Source: an uncultured Ruminococcus sp.
GTDB taxonomy: Bacteria; Bacillota; Clostridia; Oscillospirales; Acutalibacteraceae
DNA: 6,689 nucleotides
Assembly (NCBI GenBank): GCA_902762335.1
Contig: CACWNZ010000079.1
Span: 1 to 6,689 of the forward strand
Direction of reading: 5' to 3'
Below are positions 1 to 6,132 of the stretch, one piece after another. A program made the position numbers and the translations under genes. The notes beneath the pieces are model-generated. The model was not told the origin of the DNA, did no database searches, and saw only the letters and a list, made by a program, of their open reading frames with translations. Position 1 is the first letter of the stretch; each line of letters opens with the position of its first letter.

Positions 1-2
1 GC

Positions 3-53
3 CCCTGCGGCAGCGGAAAAAAATACAAGAAGTGCTGCGGCGCAAATAAATGA
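3..53 (+). CDS. secA: C-terminal end of a SEC-C motif protein, probably preprotein translocase ATPase SecA (partial)
   Basis: Only the last 16 codons are visible; the gene starts before the window. The frame reads PCGSGKKYKKCCGANK and stops at TGA, with a second in-frame TAA directly after it. The CxCGSGKKYKKCC pattern is the SEC-C zinc-binding motif; its first cysteine would lie just before base 3. In SecA this extreme C-terminal tail binds zinc and contacts SecB or the ribosome, and SecA itself is the cytoplasmic ATPase that drives protein export through SecYEG. Ending within a few residues of the motif is typical of SecA. The motif also occurs at the ends of unrelated SEC-C proteins, so the identity is an inference from the tail alone. 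A terminator hairpin follows 10 nt after the stop. Confidence 0.7.
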   Translation, partial: PCGSGKKYKKCCGANK

Positions 54-63
54 TAAAAGCCGA

Positions 64-112
64 AACAGGCACGGTGAACTGTCCCATGACAGAGCACCGT
101 GCCTGTTATTTA
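64..112 (+). terminator. Rho-independent terminator after the secA-like gene
   Basis: A perfect 13-bp inverted repeat (AACAGGCACGGTG at 64-76, CACCGTGCCTGTT at 95-107) encloses a second small hairpin (CTGTC 79-83, GACAG 88-92), giving one long nested stem. The arm ends in TT and runs into TTATTTA, a modest U-rich tail. It starts 10 nt after the upstream stop codon and so probably ends that transcript. The weak tail makes termination efficiency uncertain. Confidence 0.75.
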
Positions 113-143
113 CAGGGTACCGCGCACCAAACCTCCCGCGCCG

Positions 144-161
144 CATAATATATGGTATAAG
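144..161 (+). promoter_or_regulatory. Possible weak promoter -10 region for the cysteine-rich protein gene
   Basis: After a GC-rich stretch the sequence turns AT-rich (CATAATATATGGTATAAG). CATAAT at 144-149 could be a -10 box with a start about 25 nt before the ribosome binding site. An extended -10-like TGGTATAAG (153-161) lies too close to the ribosome binding site to be comfortable. No convincing -35 box is seen 16-18 bp upstream of either. A promoter is expected here because a terminator precedes the gene, but the exact site is weakly supported. Confidence 0.25.
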
Positions 162-180
162 CAGTAAAGGAGGAAAAGCA

Positions 181-1002
181 ATGTCTGATAATATGATCTG
201 CAACGGCTGCGAGGGCTGCGGTCCGAGCGATAAGATAAAAGAGGCCGTATGTATAAGCGCATCAAGGATCTACGACTCCTGCTCCGATAAGGACTGCCTT
301 GAGGATCTGCCCGTGCTGCTTACAAAGGCGGGACAGTGCATGATAGACAAGGCGGCTTCGGTCAGGGTAAATGACGTAAACGTGTGCAGCGTGGCAATAA
401 GCCTTCAGCCCATTCCCTTCAATAAGGGCTTTTACGCCGTGGATATAACCTTCTACTTTGACGTATGTCTTGACGTTTTCATGGCACCTAACGCTCTGCC
501 TATGCCCGTAAAGGGGCTGTCGGTATTTTCAAAGAGGGCGGTGCTCTTCGGAAGCGACGGCAGCGTAAAGATCTTCAGCTCCGACTGCGGCGACGGCGCG
601 TCCGACGGTGTGAACGCCCCAACGAGGAACTGCCCCAAGGCGACCGTGCAGGTAGCAGAGCCTATACCCTTATGCGCAAGGCTTGCCGATAAGCACAGCT
701 GCTCATGTATGCCGCAGTACAGGATACCCGAGGGCATTCTGAGAAGATACGGCGGAGAATTCTCGGGCAGTGAGAGCGATAAGCAGGTACTCGTATCCGT
801 CGGTCTGTTCACTATCGTTCAGCTTGAGAGAAGCGTGCAGATGCTCATTCCCGCGTACGATTTCTGTATACCGCACAAGGAATGCGTATCAAGCTCCGAG
901 GATCCGTGCGAGCTTTTCAGCAGCATAGAATTCCCCACAAACGAATTCTTCCCTTCAAACCTTCCTTCGGATAAAAAGCCCCCCTGCTCCTGCGGACTCT
1001 GA
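181..1002 (+). CDS. Conserved-looking cysteine-rich protein of unknown function (273 aa)
   Basis: I cannot assign a function. The start is well supported: AAAGGAGG at 166-173 lies 7 nt before the ATG. The product has 19 cysteines in 273 residues (7%), at 7, 10, 13, 24, 34, 39, 53, 69, 96, 136, 151, 165, 174, 176, 229, 235, 243, 269 and 271, including an N-terminal CxxCxxC and a C-terminal CSC just before the end. No signal peptide or membrane segment is visible, so it is probably cytosolic or, in a spore former, inside the mother cell or coat. Two segments look like family signatures: RIYDSCSDKDCLEDL (29-43) and QPIPFNKGFYAVDITFYF (76-93), the latter predicted beta-strand. From memory, similar hypothetical proteins occur in Clostridia; this was not checked. 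It stands alone between two terminators, so it is probably monocistronic. A metal-binding, redox or disulfide-crosslinked spore-layer role is possible but speculative. Confidence 0.85.
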   Translation: MSDNMICNGCEGCGPSDKIKEAVCISASRIYDSCSDKDCLEDLPVLLTKAGQCMIDKAASVRVNDVNVCSVAISLQPIPFNKGFYAVDITFYFDVCLDVFMAPNALPMPVKGLSVFSKRAVLFGSDGSVKIFSSDCGDGASDGVNAPTRNCPKATVQVAEPIPLCARLADKHSCSCMPQYRIPEGILRRYGGEFSGSESDKQVLVSVGLFTIVQLERSVQMLIPAYDFCIPHKECVSSSEDPCELFSSIEFPTNEFFPSNLPSDKKPPCSCGL

Positions 1003-1078
1003 TACGCCTGCGCCGGGGTCAGCTTGAAGCTATCGGAAACAGCCTCCTTACTTCAAAAAGCAGGGGGGCGTTTTCTTT
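973..1078. terminator. Predicted bidirectional terminator whose arms lie inside the two convergent coding ends
   Basis: GCCCCCCTGCT (978-988, last codons of the cysteine-rich gene) is perfectly complementary to AGCAGGGGGGC (1059-1069, last codons of recG), giving an 11-bp very GC-rich stem. The plus strand continues GTTTTCTTT (1070-1078) and the minus strand continues TTTTTAT (977-971), so both directions carry a U-run directly after the stem. Bulging G1070 allows four more A-U pairs. The loop is about 70 nt, far longer than in usual intrinsic terminators, and contains both stop codons. Function is inferred from symmetry and U-tracts. Confidence 0.6.
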
Positions 1079-3046
1079 ATCCTCAAGCAGGGGATCGGCG
1101 GCAAGTATCCTCCGCGCCGCCTGCCTTGCCGATTCTATATTGACCATATCCGAGGTCTTAACGAGCCTGAACTCGGGCAGACCGTGCTGTCTTGAGCCGA
1201 AGAAATCTCCGGGACCGCGCAGGCGCAGATCCTCGTCGGCTATGACGAAGCCGTTGTTAGTGCGGCACATAACTCCGAGCCTTTCCTGTGTTACGGGCGA
1301 GGTGTTGTCCGTTACCATAATGCAGTAGGACTGTGCCGTCCCTCTGCCGACTCTGCCCCTCAGCTGATGCAGCTGTGAAAGCCCGAAGCGCTCGGCGTTC
1401 TCGATAAGCATTATTACGGCATTGGGAACGTTCACGCCTACCTCTACAACGGTGGTAGATACAAGTATATCCGCCTCGCCGCCCGCAAAAAGACCCATGA
1501 TCCTGTCCTTTTCGGCGGCGCTCATTCTGCCGTGCAGCACACAGATCCTGCACCCGCCGAGAACGGTGTCCTTGAGGCTTTCGGCGTATTCCTGTGCAGA
1601 GTTCAGCTCCGTATCGTTCTGCTCCACAAGCGGACAGATAATATAGCACTGCCTGCCCTCGTCTATATGCTTCTTCATGAATTTATATATACGCTCTCTC
1701 AGCCCGCCGTCTACGCAGTAGGTATTCACCTTCTGCCGCCCGGGGGGCAGCTCGTCTATCACCGAAAGCTCAAGATCACCGAACAGCATCAGAGCAAGAG
1801 TTCTCGGGATAGGCGTTGCGGACATCACAATAACGTGCGGAGCTTCTCCCTTTGAGGTAAGGGCGGCTCTCTGTCCCACACCAAAACGGTGCTGCTCGTC
1901 GGTGATAACAAGACCGAGGTTTTTAAACTCCACATTCTCCGAGATAAGCGCGTGCGTACCGATGACTATATCCGTCTCACCGTCTATAAGCTCCCTATAA
2001 ATTCTCTCTTTTTCGGCAGGCTTGGTTGAACCGGTGAGAAGCTCAAGCTTTATATCGGTGTCCCTGAATATCCCGCTGAGAGTCTCGTAATGCTGCGCGG
2101 CAAGTATCTCAGTGGGTACCATAAAGGCGCATTGCAGACCGTTTTTGGCTGCGGTATAGCATACTGCGGCGGCGACCGCCGTTTTGCCGCTGCCGACGTC
2201 GCCCTGAATGAGCCTGTTCATAGGGTGAGCTGCCGTCTGCATATCATTTACGCATTCTTTTATTACCCTGTTCTGCGCGCCGGTGAGCTTATACGGCAGA
2301 AGAGAAATATACTCCTTAGTATAGTCCCTGCTGATATGAACAGGCTTTTTTGTAAGCCTTTCGCTGCCCTTAAGGCAGACCCCCGTTTCAAGTATCATAA
2401 GCTCTTCAAACACAAGGCGCCTGCGCGCCGTTTCAAGCGCCTCGCCGTCCTTCGGAAAATGAATATTCTCAAGCGCATATTTAAGGTCGCACAGACCGTA
2501 CTCCTCTCTCACCGCGGCAGGAATGGTATCGTTCACCCTTTCGGGCAGCATACGCACCGCCTGCTGCATAGCCTTCTCTATATGACTGCTTTTCAGCGTA
2601 TTAGTCTGCTGATATATCGGACGGATATGGGGCGTTCCGGATGCAAGCAGCTTCGGCGTGCTCATTTCCGTACCCCTGTCGGTCTTTCTAACGGTGCCGT
2701 AAAACAGGAACTCGCCGCCCCTTTTAAGCTGCTCATACACGAAAAGCGTATTGAAAAAAGAAAGCAGCATATAGTCCTCGCCATCCGAAACGGTGAATTT
2801 ATACAGCGTCATGTTCTTTCTGATATAGGCGGGCTTTGCGCACGAGACGACCCTTGCCCTTATACAGCAGGTATCGCCCTCCTGAGCCTGAGCTATGCTC
2901 ACGGGCTTGCTCCAATCCTCATACGATCGCGGGTACAGTCTGAGAAGCTCTCCTACAGTAGTGACTCCCAATTTTTTTAGCTGCTCCGCCTTTGCGGGAC
3001 CTATTCCCGACAGAGCCGTAACGGGGGTCATAAATAAAGAAGCCAT
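1019..3046 (-). CDS. recG: ATP-dependent DNA helicase RecG
   Basis: RecG is a superfamily 2 helicase that remodels stalled replication forks and branch-migrates Holliday junctions and D-loops. The 675-residue product matches the family length. Domains in order: an N-terminal helix-hairpin-helix-like segment (LSGIGPAKAEQLKKLGV, 12-28), the OB-fold wedge domain (about 55-135) that splits the fork, and two helicase lobes. Motifs seen: Walker A GDVGSGKT (282-289), Walker B DEQH (383-386), motif III SATP (409-412), motif V around STTVVEVGVNVPNA (530-543), motif VI QLRGRVGRG (561-569), and the C-terminal RecG element LRGPGDFFGSRQHGLP (609-624). The ATG has GGAGG (3053-3057) at 6 nt; Met6 is a less likely alternative. 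It is last in the minus-strand cluster behind fakA, separated by a terminator-like hairpin, and converges on the cysteine-rich gene with a 16-nt gap. No key motif is missing. Confidence 0.97.
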   Translation of the reverse strand: MASLFMTPVTALSGIGPAKAEQLKKLGVTTVGELLRLYPRSYEDWSKPVSIAQAQEGDTCCIRARVVSCAKPAYIRKNMTLYKFTVSDGEDYMLLSFFNTLFVYEQLKRGGEFLFYGTVRKTDRGTEMSTPKLLASGTPHIRPIYQQTNTLKSSHIEKAMQQAVRMLPERVNDTIPAAVREEYGLCDLKYALENIHFPKDGEALETARRRLVFEELMILETGVCLKGSERLTKKPVHISRDYTKEYISLLPYKLTGAQNRVIKECVNDMQTAAHPMNRLIQGDVGSGKTAVAAAVCYTAAKNGLQCAFMVPTEILAAQHYETLSGIFRDTDIKLELLTGSTKPAEKERIYRELIDGETDIVIGTHALISENVEFKNLGLVITDEQHRFGVGQRAALTSKGEAPHVIVMSATPIPRTLALMLFGDLELSVIDELPPGRQKVNTYCVDGGLRERIYKFMKKHIDEGRQCYIICPLVEQNDTELNSAQEYAESLKDTVLGGCRICVLHGRMSAAEKDRIMGLFAGGEADILVSTTVVEVGVNVPNAVIMLIENAERFGLSQLHQLRGRVGRGTAQSYCIMVTDNTSPVTQERLGVMCRTNNGFVIADEDLRLRGPGDFFGSRQHGLPEFRLVKTSDMVNIESARQAARRILAADPLLEDKENAPLLFEVRRLFPIASS

Positions 3047-3066
3047 TGTATTCCTCCGTTTATAGT

Positions 3067-3108
3067 AAAAACCGACCCTTTCCGAGAGGTATCGGGAGGA
3101 TCGGTTTT
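3067..3108 (-). terminator. Terminator or attenuator hairpin between fakA and recG
   Basis: An 8-bp outer stem (AAAACCGA 3068-3075 with TCGGTTTT 3101-3108) continues through a C/A mismatch, two C-G pairs and a bulge into an inner stem (TTCCGA 3080-3085 with TCGGGA 3092-3097, one T-G wobble) around a 6-nt loop. Read on the minus strand it is followed by TTTTT, so it looks like an intrinsic terminator for fakA, 17 nt after its stop. The plus-strand side is also U-rich, so it might work both ways. Only 9 nt separate it from the recG GGAGG, which suggests partial termination or attenuation. Confidence 0.75.
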
Positions 3109-3125
3109 ATATATTTTTCAGATTA

Positions 3126-4820
3126 TCATTCTACCGAAAGCATAAAATAGTATATCGGCTGACCGCCGTCGATAAGCGTAACCTCTACGTCGCCGCCAAG
3201 CTTTGCCTTTATTCCCTCGTAGGCTGCGTTTGCCTGCGCTTCGGTCACGTCCTCGCCGTAGATAACGGAAATATACGAGGTATCTCTGCCGGACATTTCC
3301 TTAGCAAGCTTGATAACGGCCTTTACGGGATCCTTCTCCTTGAGCGTGAGCTTGCCGTTGGTGAGCGCGATTATCTCGCCCTCCTTTATCTTAGTGCCGC
3401 CGAATTCGGAATTTCTTGCGGCGTAGGTGACCTGACCCGTTGAAACGTTCTTTGCCGCCGAGATCATGAACTCGCTGTTAAGCTCTACGGTAGCGTCCGG
3501 CGAATAAGAAAGCATTGCCACAAGACCCTGAGGGATTGTTCTTGTGGGAACTATGATGACCTTTCTGTCTGTAACGAGCGGAACTACCTGCTCTGCCGCA
3601 AGGATTATGTTCTTGTTATTGGGAAGAACGAATACGGTCTTTGCGGGGGTAGCCATAACGGCCTGATATATATCGTCCGTGCTCGGATTCATGCTCTGAC
3701 CGCCGCTTACTACGTGCGTACAGCCGAGATCCTTGAATACGCCCTCAAGTCCCTTGCCTGCGGCAACGGCTATAAAGCCTACGTCCTCAGACGGCTCAAC
3801 GGGCTTCAGCTTCTCACGCTTCTTTTCCTCTTCCTCGCGCTTTGCCTTTTCCTTCTCGTACTGCTCGGCAGCCTTTCTGTGCTGCTCCTTCATGTTCTCT
3901 ATCTTTACCGTAAGGAGCTGACCGTAGGTGATAGCCTCCTCCAGCGCCTTGCCGGGATTTTCGGTGTGAACGTGGACCTTGATTATATCGTCATCGTCAG
4001 CTACTACGACACAGTCGCCAAGCTTCTCAAGAAAAGCTCTCAGCTCCGAGGACTCCCTTGCCGTTTCGGGATCCTTGCCGATTATGAACTCGGTGCAGTA
4101 GGTAAAGTTTATTACGGAATCAAACTCCGCTGCGGCATTTCTGAAGAACTCCGCCGCGCTGTCCTCCTTTTCGGCTGTCATAGAAGCCGCAGGAGCATCG
4201 TTGGTTATCATAACGCCGTCGCGCAGAAGGGACAGCATACCCTCGAATATCACGCACAGACCCTTGCCGCCTGCATCTACAACGCCCGCCTTCTTGAGCA
4301 CGGGCAGCATATCGGGGGTCTTGTTAAGAGCATCTATAGCGGCAGATACAATTGAGCCGAATACTATTACCGCATCGCTCTCGACCTCGGAAGCCACCTT
4401 GGCCGCCTCACATGACATTCTTGCTACGGTAAGGATAGTACCCTCGGTAGGATTCATTACCGCCTTATAAGCGGTGTCAACACCTGACTTGAGCGCGGCG
4501 GCAAGTTCCTTGCCGTCTACCTCTTCCTTGCCCTTCAAGCCGTTTGCAATTCCTCTGAAAAGCAGCGAGAGTATAACGCCCGAGTTTCCCCTTGCAGACT
4601 TGAGCATTGCGGAAGCCGCCTCTGAAGCCACCTCGTCTATCCTTGTGGCGGTGCTCTCCGCAAGAGCCTTTGCTGCAGCCTCTATCGTCATGGACATATT
4701 CGTACCCGTGTCACCGTCCGGTACGGGGAATATGTTAAGGGAGTTTATTTCTTCCTTCTGCCTTAAGATGTTGTTTGCACCGGATATTAGCGCATTTTTG
4801 TAGTAAGAACCGTTTATCAT
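3126..4820 (-). CDS. fakA: Fatty acid kinase subunit FakA (YloV/DAK2-domain protein)
   Basis: FakA phosphorylates fatty acids held by a FakB (DegV-family) partner, feeding acyl-phosphates into phospholipid synthesis. From the ATG chosen here the protein has 564 residues, close to the usual 550 or so. The N-terminal DhaL/DAK2 kinase domain (about 1-200) has the Mg-ATP motif DGDTGTNM (35-42), SARGNSGV (75-82), PTEGT (124-128) and DAGGKG (182-187). The middle domain (about 210-305) keeps Cys242, His283 and His285, matching the zinc site reported for the Staphylococcus enzyme. A highly charged Lys/Glu linker, probably helical (about 310-340), leads to the C-terminal FakB-like domain (about 347-564) with GGQSMNPS and VPTRTIPQG. 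No fakB is visible in the window. spoVS ends 24 nt upstream, so the two are probably co-transcribed; a hairpin follows the stop. The asp23/yloU gene that usually precedes this family is replaced here by spoVS. Confidence 0.93.
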   Translation of the reverse strand: MINGSYYKNALISGANNILRQKEEINSLNIFPVPDGDTGTNMSMTIEAAAKALAESTATRIDEVASEAASAMLKSARGNSGVILSLLFRGIANGLKGKEEVDGKELAAALKSGVDTAYKAVMNPTEGTILTVARMSCEAAKVASEVESDAVIVFGSIVSAAIDALNKTPDMLPVLKKAGVVDAGGKGLCVIFEGMLSLLRDGVMITNDAPAASMTAEKEDSAAEFFRNAAAEFDSVINFTYCTEFIIGKDPETARESSELRAFLEKLGDCVVVADDDDIIKVHVHTENPGKALEEAITYGQLLTVKIENMKEQHRKAAEQYEKEKAKREEEEKKREKLKPVEPSEDVGFIAVAAGKGLEGVFKDLGCTHVVSGGQSMNPSTDDIYQAVMATPAKTVFVLPNNKNIILAAEQVVPLVTDRKVIIVPTRTIPQGLVAMLSYSPDATVELNSEFMISAAKNVSTGQVTYAARNSEFGGTKIKEGEIIALTNGKLTLKEKDPVKAVIKLAKEMSGRDTSYISVIYGEDVTEAQANAAYEGIKAKLGGDVEVTLIDGGQPIYYFMLSVE

Positions 4821-4829
4821 TGTTTCTTG

Positions 4830-4839
4830 CACTTCCTTA
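4830..4839 (-). promoter_or_regulatory. Ribosome binding site that decides the fakA start
   Basis: The minus strand reads TAAGGAAGTG, a one-mismatch match to the extended Shine-Dalgarno AAGGAGGTG. It contains an in-frame GTG (4832-4830) that could be read as a start four codons earlier, but that GTG is part of the ribosome binding site itself. The ATG at 4820 lies 9 nt after it, a normal spacing, so the ATG is the better start. Confidence 0.7.
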
Positions 4840-4844
4840 CAAAA

Positions 4845-5105
4845 TTATCTTATTTCGACTATCAGCTTCATAGCCGTTCTTTCAATGCCCTCGATCTCAA
4901 TGCTTGTAAACGCGGGGATACAGACGAGGTCTATACCCATAGGCGCAAGATAGCCTCTTGCGACGGCTACAGACTTGAGCGCCTGATTTGTTGCTCCTGC
5001 GCCTACCGCCTGTACCTCAACACAGCCGTAATCTCTGACTACGCCCGCAATAGCGCCTGCTACCGAATTAGGCGCCGATTTCGATGATACCTTCAATACT
5101 TCCAT
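4845..5105 (-). CDS. spoVS: Stage V sporulation protein S
   Basis: The 86-residue product MEVLKVSSKSAPNSVAGAIA... to ...RTAMKLIVEIR is a near full-length match to the very conserved SpoVS family as I remember it from Bacillus, including the signatures SVAGAIAG, VGAGATNQALKSVAVARGYLAP and the end segment DLVCIPAFTSIEIEGIERTA. SpoVS is a small Alba-like protein thought to bind nucleic acid; in B. subtilis its loss blocks late spore coat and heat-resistance steps and affects septation. The start is fixed by AGGAGGG (5112-5118) 6 nt before the ATG; a longer in-frame reading from 5186 lacks such a site and adds non-family sequence. It lies 115 nt after ymdB, the same pairing as in B. subtilis, has its own promoter, and is followed 24 nt later by fakA. 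Presence of the gene is suggestive of, but does not prove, spore formation. Confidence 0.97.
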   Translation of the reverse strand: MEVLKVSSKSAPNSVAGAIAGVVRDYGCVEVQAVGAGATNQALKSVAVARGYLAPMGIDLVCIPAFTSIEIEGIERTAMKLIVEIR

Positions 5106-5144
5106 TTTTAGCCCTCCTGAAAAGCTACTATGCCATAATAATAT

Positions 5145-5173
5145 ATTATATATGATATATTGAACGAAGTCAA
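5145..5173 (-). promoter_or_regulatory. Sigma-A-type promoter for spoVS (and probably fakA)
   Basis: On the minus strand the -35 box TTGACT (5173-5168) and a perfect -10 box TATAAT (5150-5145) are separated by exactly 17 bp. The predicted start near 5138 gives a leader of about 33 nt to the spoVS ATG with the AGGAGGG site in between. The match is to the vegetative consensus; I do not see an obvious sigma-H pattern (AGGA...GAAT) although B. subtilis spoVS is sigma-H dependent. Confidence 0.8.
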
Positions 5174-5220
5174 TTTTCAAGTGCATAGTTTAACGAAAAT
5201 GTTATAATTCTATGAACAAA

Positions 5221-5991
5221 CTAAAAAATTTTCATTCTTTTCAAGAGCTTTGTACGACCCGTCTTATCATCGATAGTATATTTTATGCAATCCGCGTGGC
5301 AGTTGCCCGTATCCGTCTCAAAGCGCACGGGCAGCTTATCCTTGAATTTCTTTATAGCAAGCTCGCTCTTTACGCCGAGCACCGATTCCGTAGGACCCGT
5401 CATGCCTACGTCCGTTATATAGCCCGTACCCTTGGGCAGTATCCTTTCGTCCGCTGTCTGAACGTGGGTATGCGTACCGAACATGGCCGATATCCTGCCG
5501 TCAAGATAATAGGCAAGCGCCAGCTTTTCAGCGGTAGCCTCGGCATGAAAGTCAAGAATGATTATTTTCGTGTCAAGCTTTTTCAGTATGCCGTCTATGA
5601 CTTTGTACGGGTCGTCAAGCGCCTCCATATACATACAGCCCATGAGATTTATCACTGCCGCCTGCGTTCTGCCGAGGTCAAATACGGTATAGCCTCTGCC
5701 GGGGGTAGTACCCTCGGGATAGTTTGCGGGACGGATAAGAAAAGGACACTCGTCAAATTTGCCGTAGACCTCCTTGCGGCGGAAGGTATGATTGCCCGCA
5801 GTTATAATGTCTACGCCGCTTGTAAAAAGATGCTCTGCCGATACGGGGGTTATGCCGTTGCCGTCCGCAGAGTTCTCGCCGTTTGCAATAACGAGATCTA
5901 TATTTTCCTGTTTTTTCAGAGCAGGCAGCCTTTCGCGAAGAAACCTGCAGCCCGCAGTACCCACAACGTCGCCTATTGCAAGAACGTTCAC
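5221..5991 (-). CDS. ymdB: YmdB-family metallophosphoesterase (cyclic nucleotide phosphodiesterase regulator)
   Basis: YmdB of B. subtilis is a cytoplasmic metallophosphodiesterase active on 2',3'-cyclic AMP in vitro and needed for biofilm and intercellular nanotube formation. The 256-residue product has family length and all expected metal ligands at matching positions: Asp8 (IGDVVG), Glu39 and Asn40 (NGENSADGNGIT), Asn67 with His68 (TAGNHTF), His149 (LDFHAEAT), His174 and His176 (GTHTHVQTAD), plus the family segments RPANYPEGTTPGRGY and YITDVGMTGP. The usual GNHTW-D segment reads GNHTFRRKE here, a local divergence beside the active site. The start is GTG, supported by a strong GAGGTGAT site 3 nt before it and a promoter with a short leader. 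It leads the minus-strand cluster, followed by spoVS after 115 nt. The rny (RNase Y) gene found upstream in B. subtilis is absent; a divergent gene lies there instead. Confidence 0.93.
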   Translation of the reverse strand: MNVLAIGDVVGTAGCRFLRERLPALKKQENIDLVIANGENSADGNGITPVSAEHLFTSGVDIITAGNHTFRRKEVYGKFDECPFLIRPANYPEGTTPGRGYTVFDLGRTQAAVINLMGCMYMEALDDPYKVIDGILKKLDTKIIILDFHAEATAEKLALAYYLDGRISAMFGTHTHVQTADERILPKGTGYITDVGMTGPTESVLGVKSELAIKKFKDKLPVRFETDTGNCHADCIKYTIDDKTGRTKLLKRMKIF

Positions 5992-5994
5992 TCT

Positions 5995-6002
5995 ATCACC
6001 TC
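5995..6002 (-). promoter_or_regulatory. Ribosome binding site supporting the ymdB GTG start
   Basis: The minus strand reads GAGGTGAT, eight bases matching the 3' end of 16S rRNA in its downstream register, followed by AGA and then GTG. No in-frame ATG upstream or near it is better placed, and GTG at 5991 gives the family N-terminus (NVLAIGDVVG). Confidence 0.75.
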
Positions 6003-6021
6003 ACATATCCGTAACATTATA

Positions 6022-6050
6022 ATTGTAGAATTATTTTCCTTCATTGTCAA
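6022..6050 (-). promoter_or_regulatory. Sigma-A promoter for ymdB
   Basis: On the minus strand a perfect -35 TTGACA (6050-6045) and TACAAT -10 (6027-6022) are separated by 17 bp. A second -10-like TATAAT follows immediately downstream but at poor spacing. The predicted start near 6015 gives a leader of about 24 nt containing the GAGGTGAT site. Confidence 0.85.
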
Positions 6051-6053
6051 TCT

Positions 6054-6100
6054 AAAATCAAGAAAAAACCGCATATTTTCCGAGAAAAATAGAGAAAAAA
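6054..6100. promoter_or_regulatory. Helically phased A/T tracts between divergent promoters
   Basis: Five A or T tracts are centred near 6055, 6065, 6077, 6087 and 6097, that is 10-12 bp apart, about one helical turn. They lie just upstream of the -35 boxes of both divergent promoters. Such phasing usually gives intrinsic DNA curvature and can act as an UP element for RNA polymerase alpha or a site for nucleoid proteins. TATTTTC (6074-6080) and GAAAAATA (6084-6091) also form an imperfect inverted repeat that could be an operator. The role is inferred. Confidence 0.45.
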
Positions 6101-6103
6101 CTA

Positions 6104-6132
6104 TTTACAACACCAAGGCGATATTATAAAAT
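6104..6132 (+). promoter_or_regulatory. Sigma-A-type promoter for the zinc-ribbon membrane protein gene
   Basis: TTTACA (6104-6109) and TAAAAT (6127-6132) each match the consensus at five of six positions and are separated by 17 bp. TATAAA at 6125-6130 is an alternative -10 with 15-bp spacing. A start near 6139 would give a leader of about 60 nt, which includes a small 4-bp GGGC/GCCC hairpin (6141-6152) and the AAAGGAG site. Confidence 0.65.

Noticed and set aside
2090..2980. Plus-strand open frame of 296 codons antisense to recG
   Set aside because: RecG motifs on the minus strand are complete; the antisense product is basic and low in family-like features and has no ribosome binding site.
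3058..3080. CTATAA as a -10 box for recG on the minus strand
   Set aside because: No -35 box lies 16-18 bp upstream, and the predicted start would fall in the ribosome binding site.
3714..4355. Plus-strand open frame of 213 codons antisense to fakA
   Set aside because: It is a shadow of fakA, including a leucine-rich run that mirrors the Lys/Glu linker; no start signal was seen.
4821..4832. GTG start for fakA four codons upstream
   Set aside because: The GTG lies within the Shine-Dalgarno sequence, leaving no spacing; the ATG at 4820 has normal 9-nt spacing.
5160..5180. Short inverted repeat TTGAA/TTCAA overlapping the spoVS -35 box
   Set aside because: Only 5-bp arms with an 11-nt spacer in AT-rich DNA; expected by chance.
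4845..5186. Longer 113-residue reading of SpoVS
   Set aside because: The extra 27 residues are unlike the family, the upstream ATG has no ribosome binding site, and it would start upstream of the predicted spoVS transcription start (about 5138).
5212..6129. Plus-strand open frame of 305 codons antisense to ymdB
   Set aside because: It lies opposite a well-supported ymdB, has no ribosome binding site before its ATG, shows no recognisable domain, and runs through the ymdB promoter. The length is explained by codon use of the real gene.
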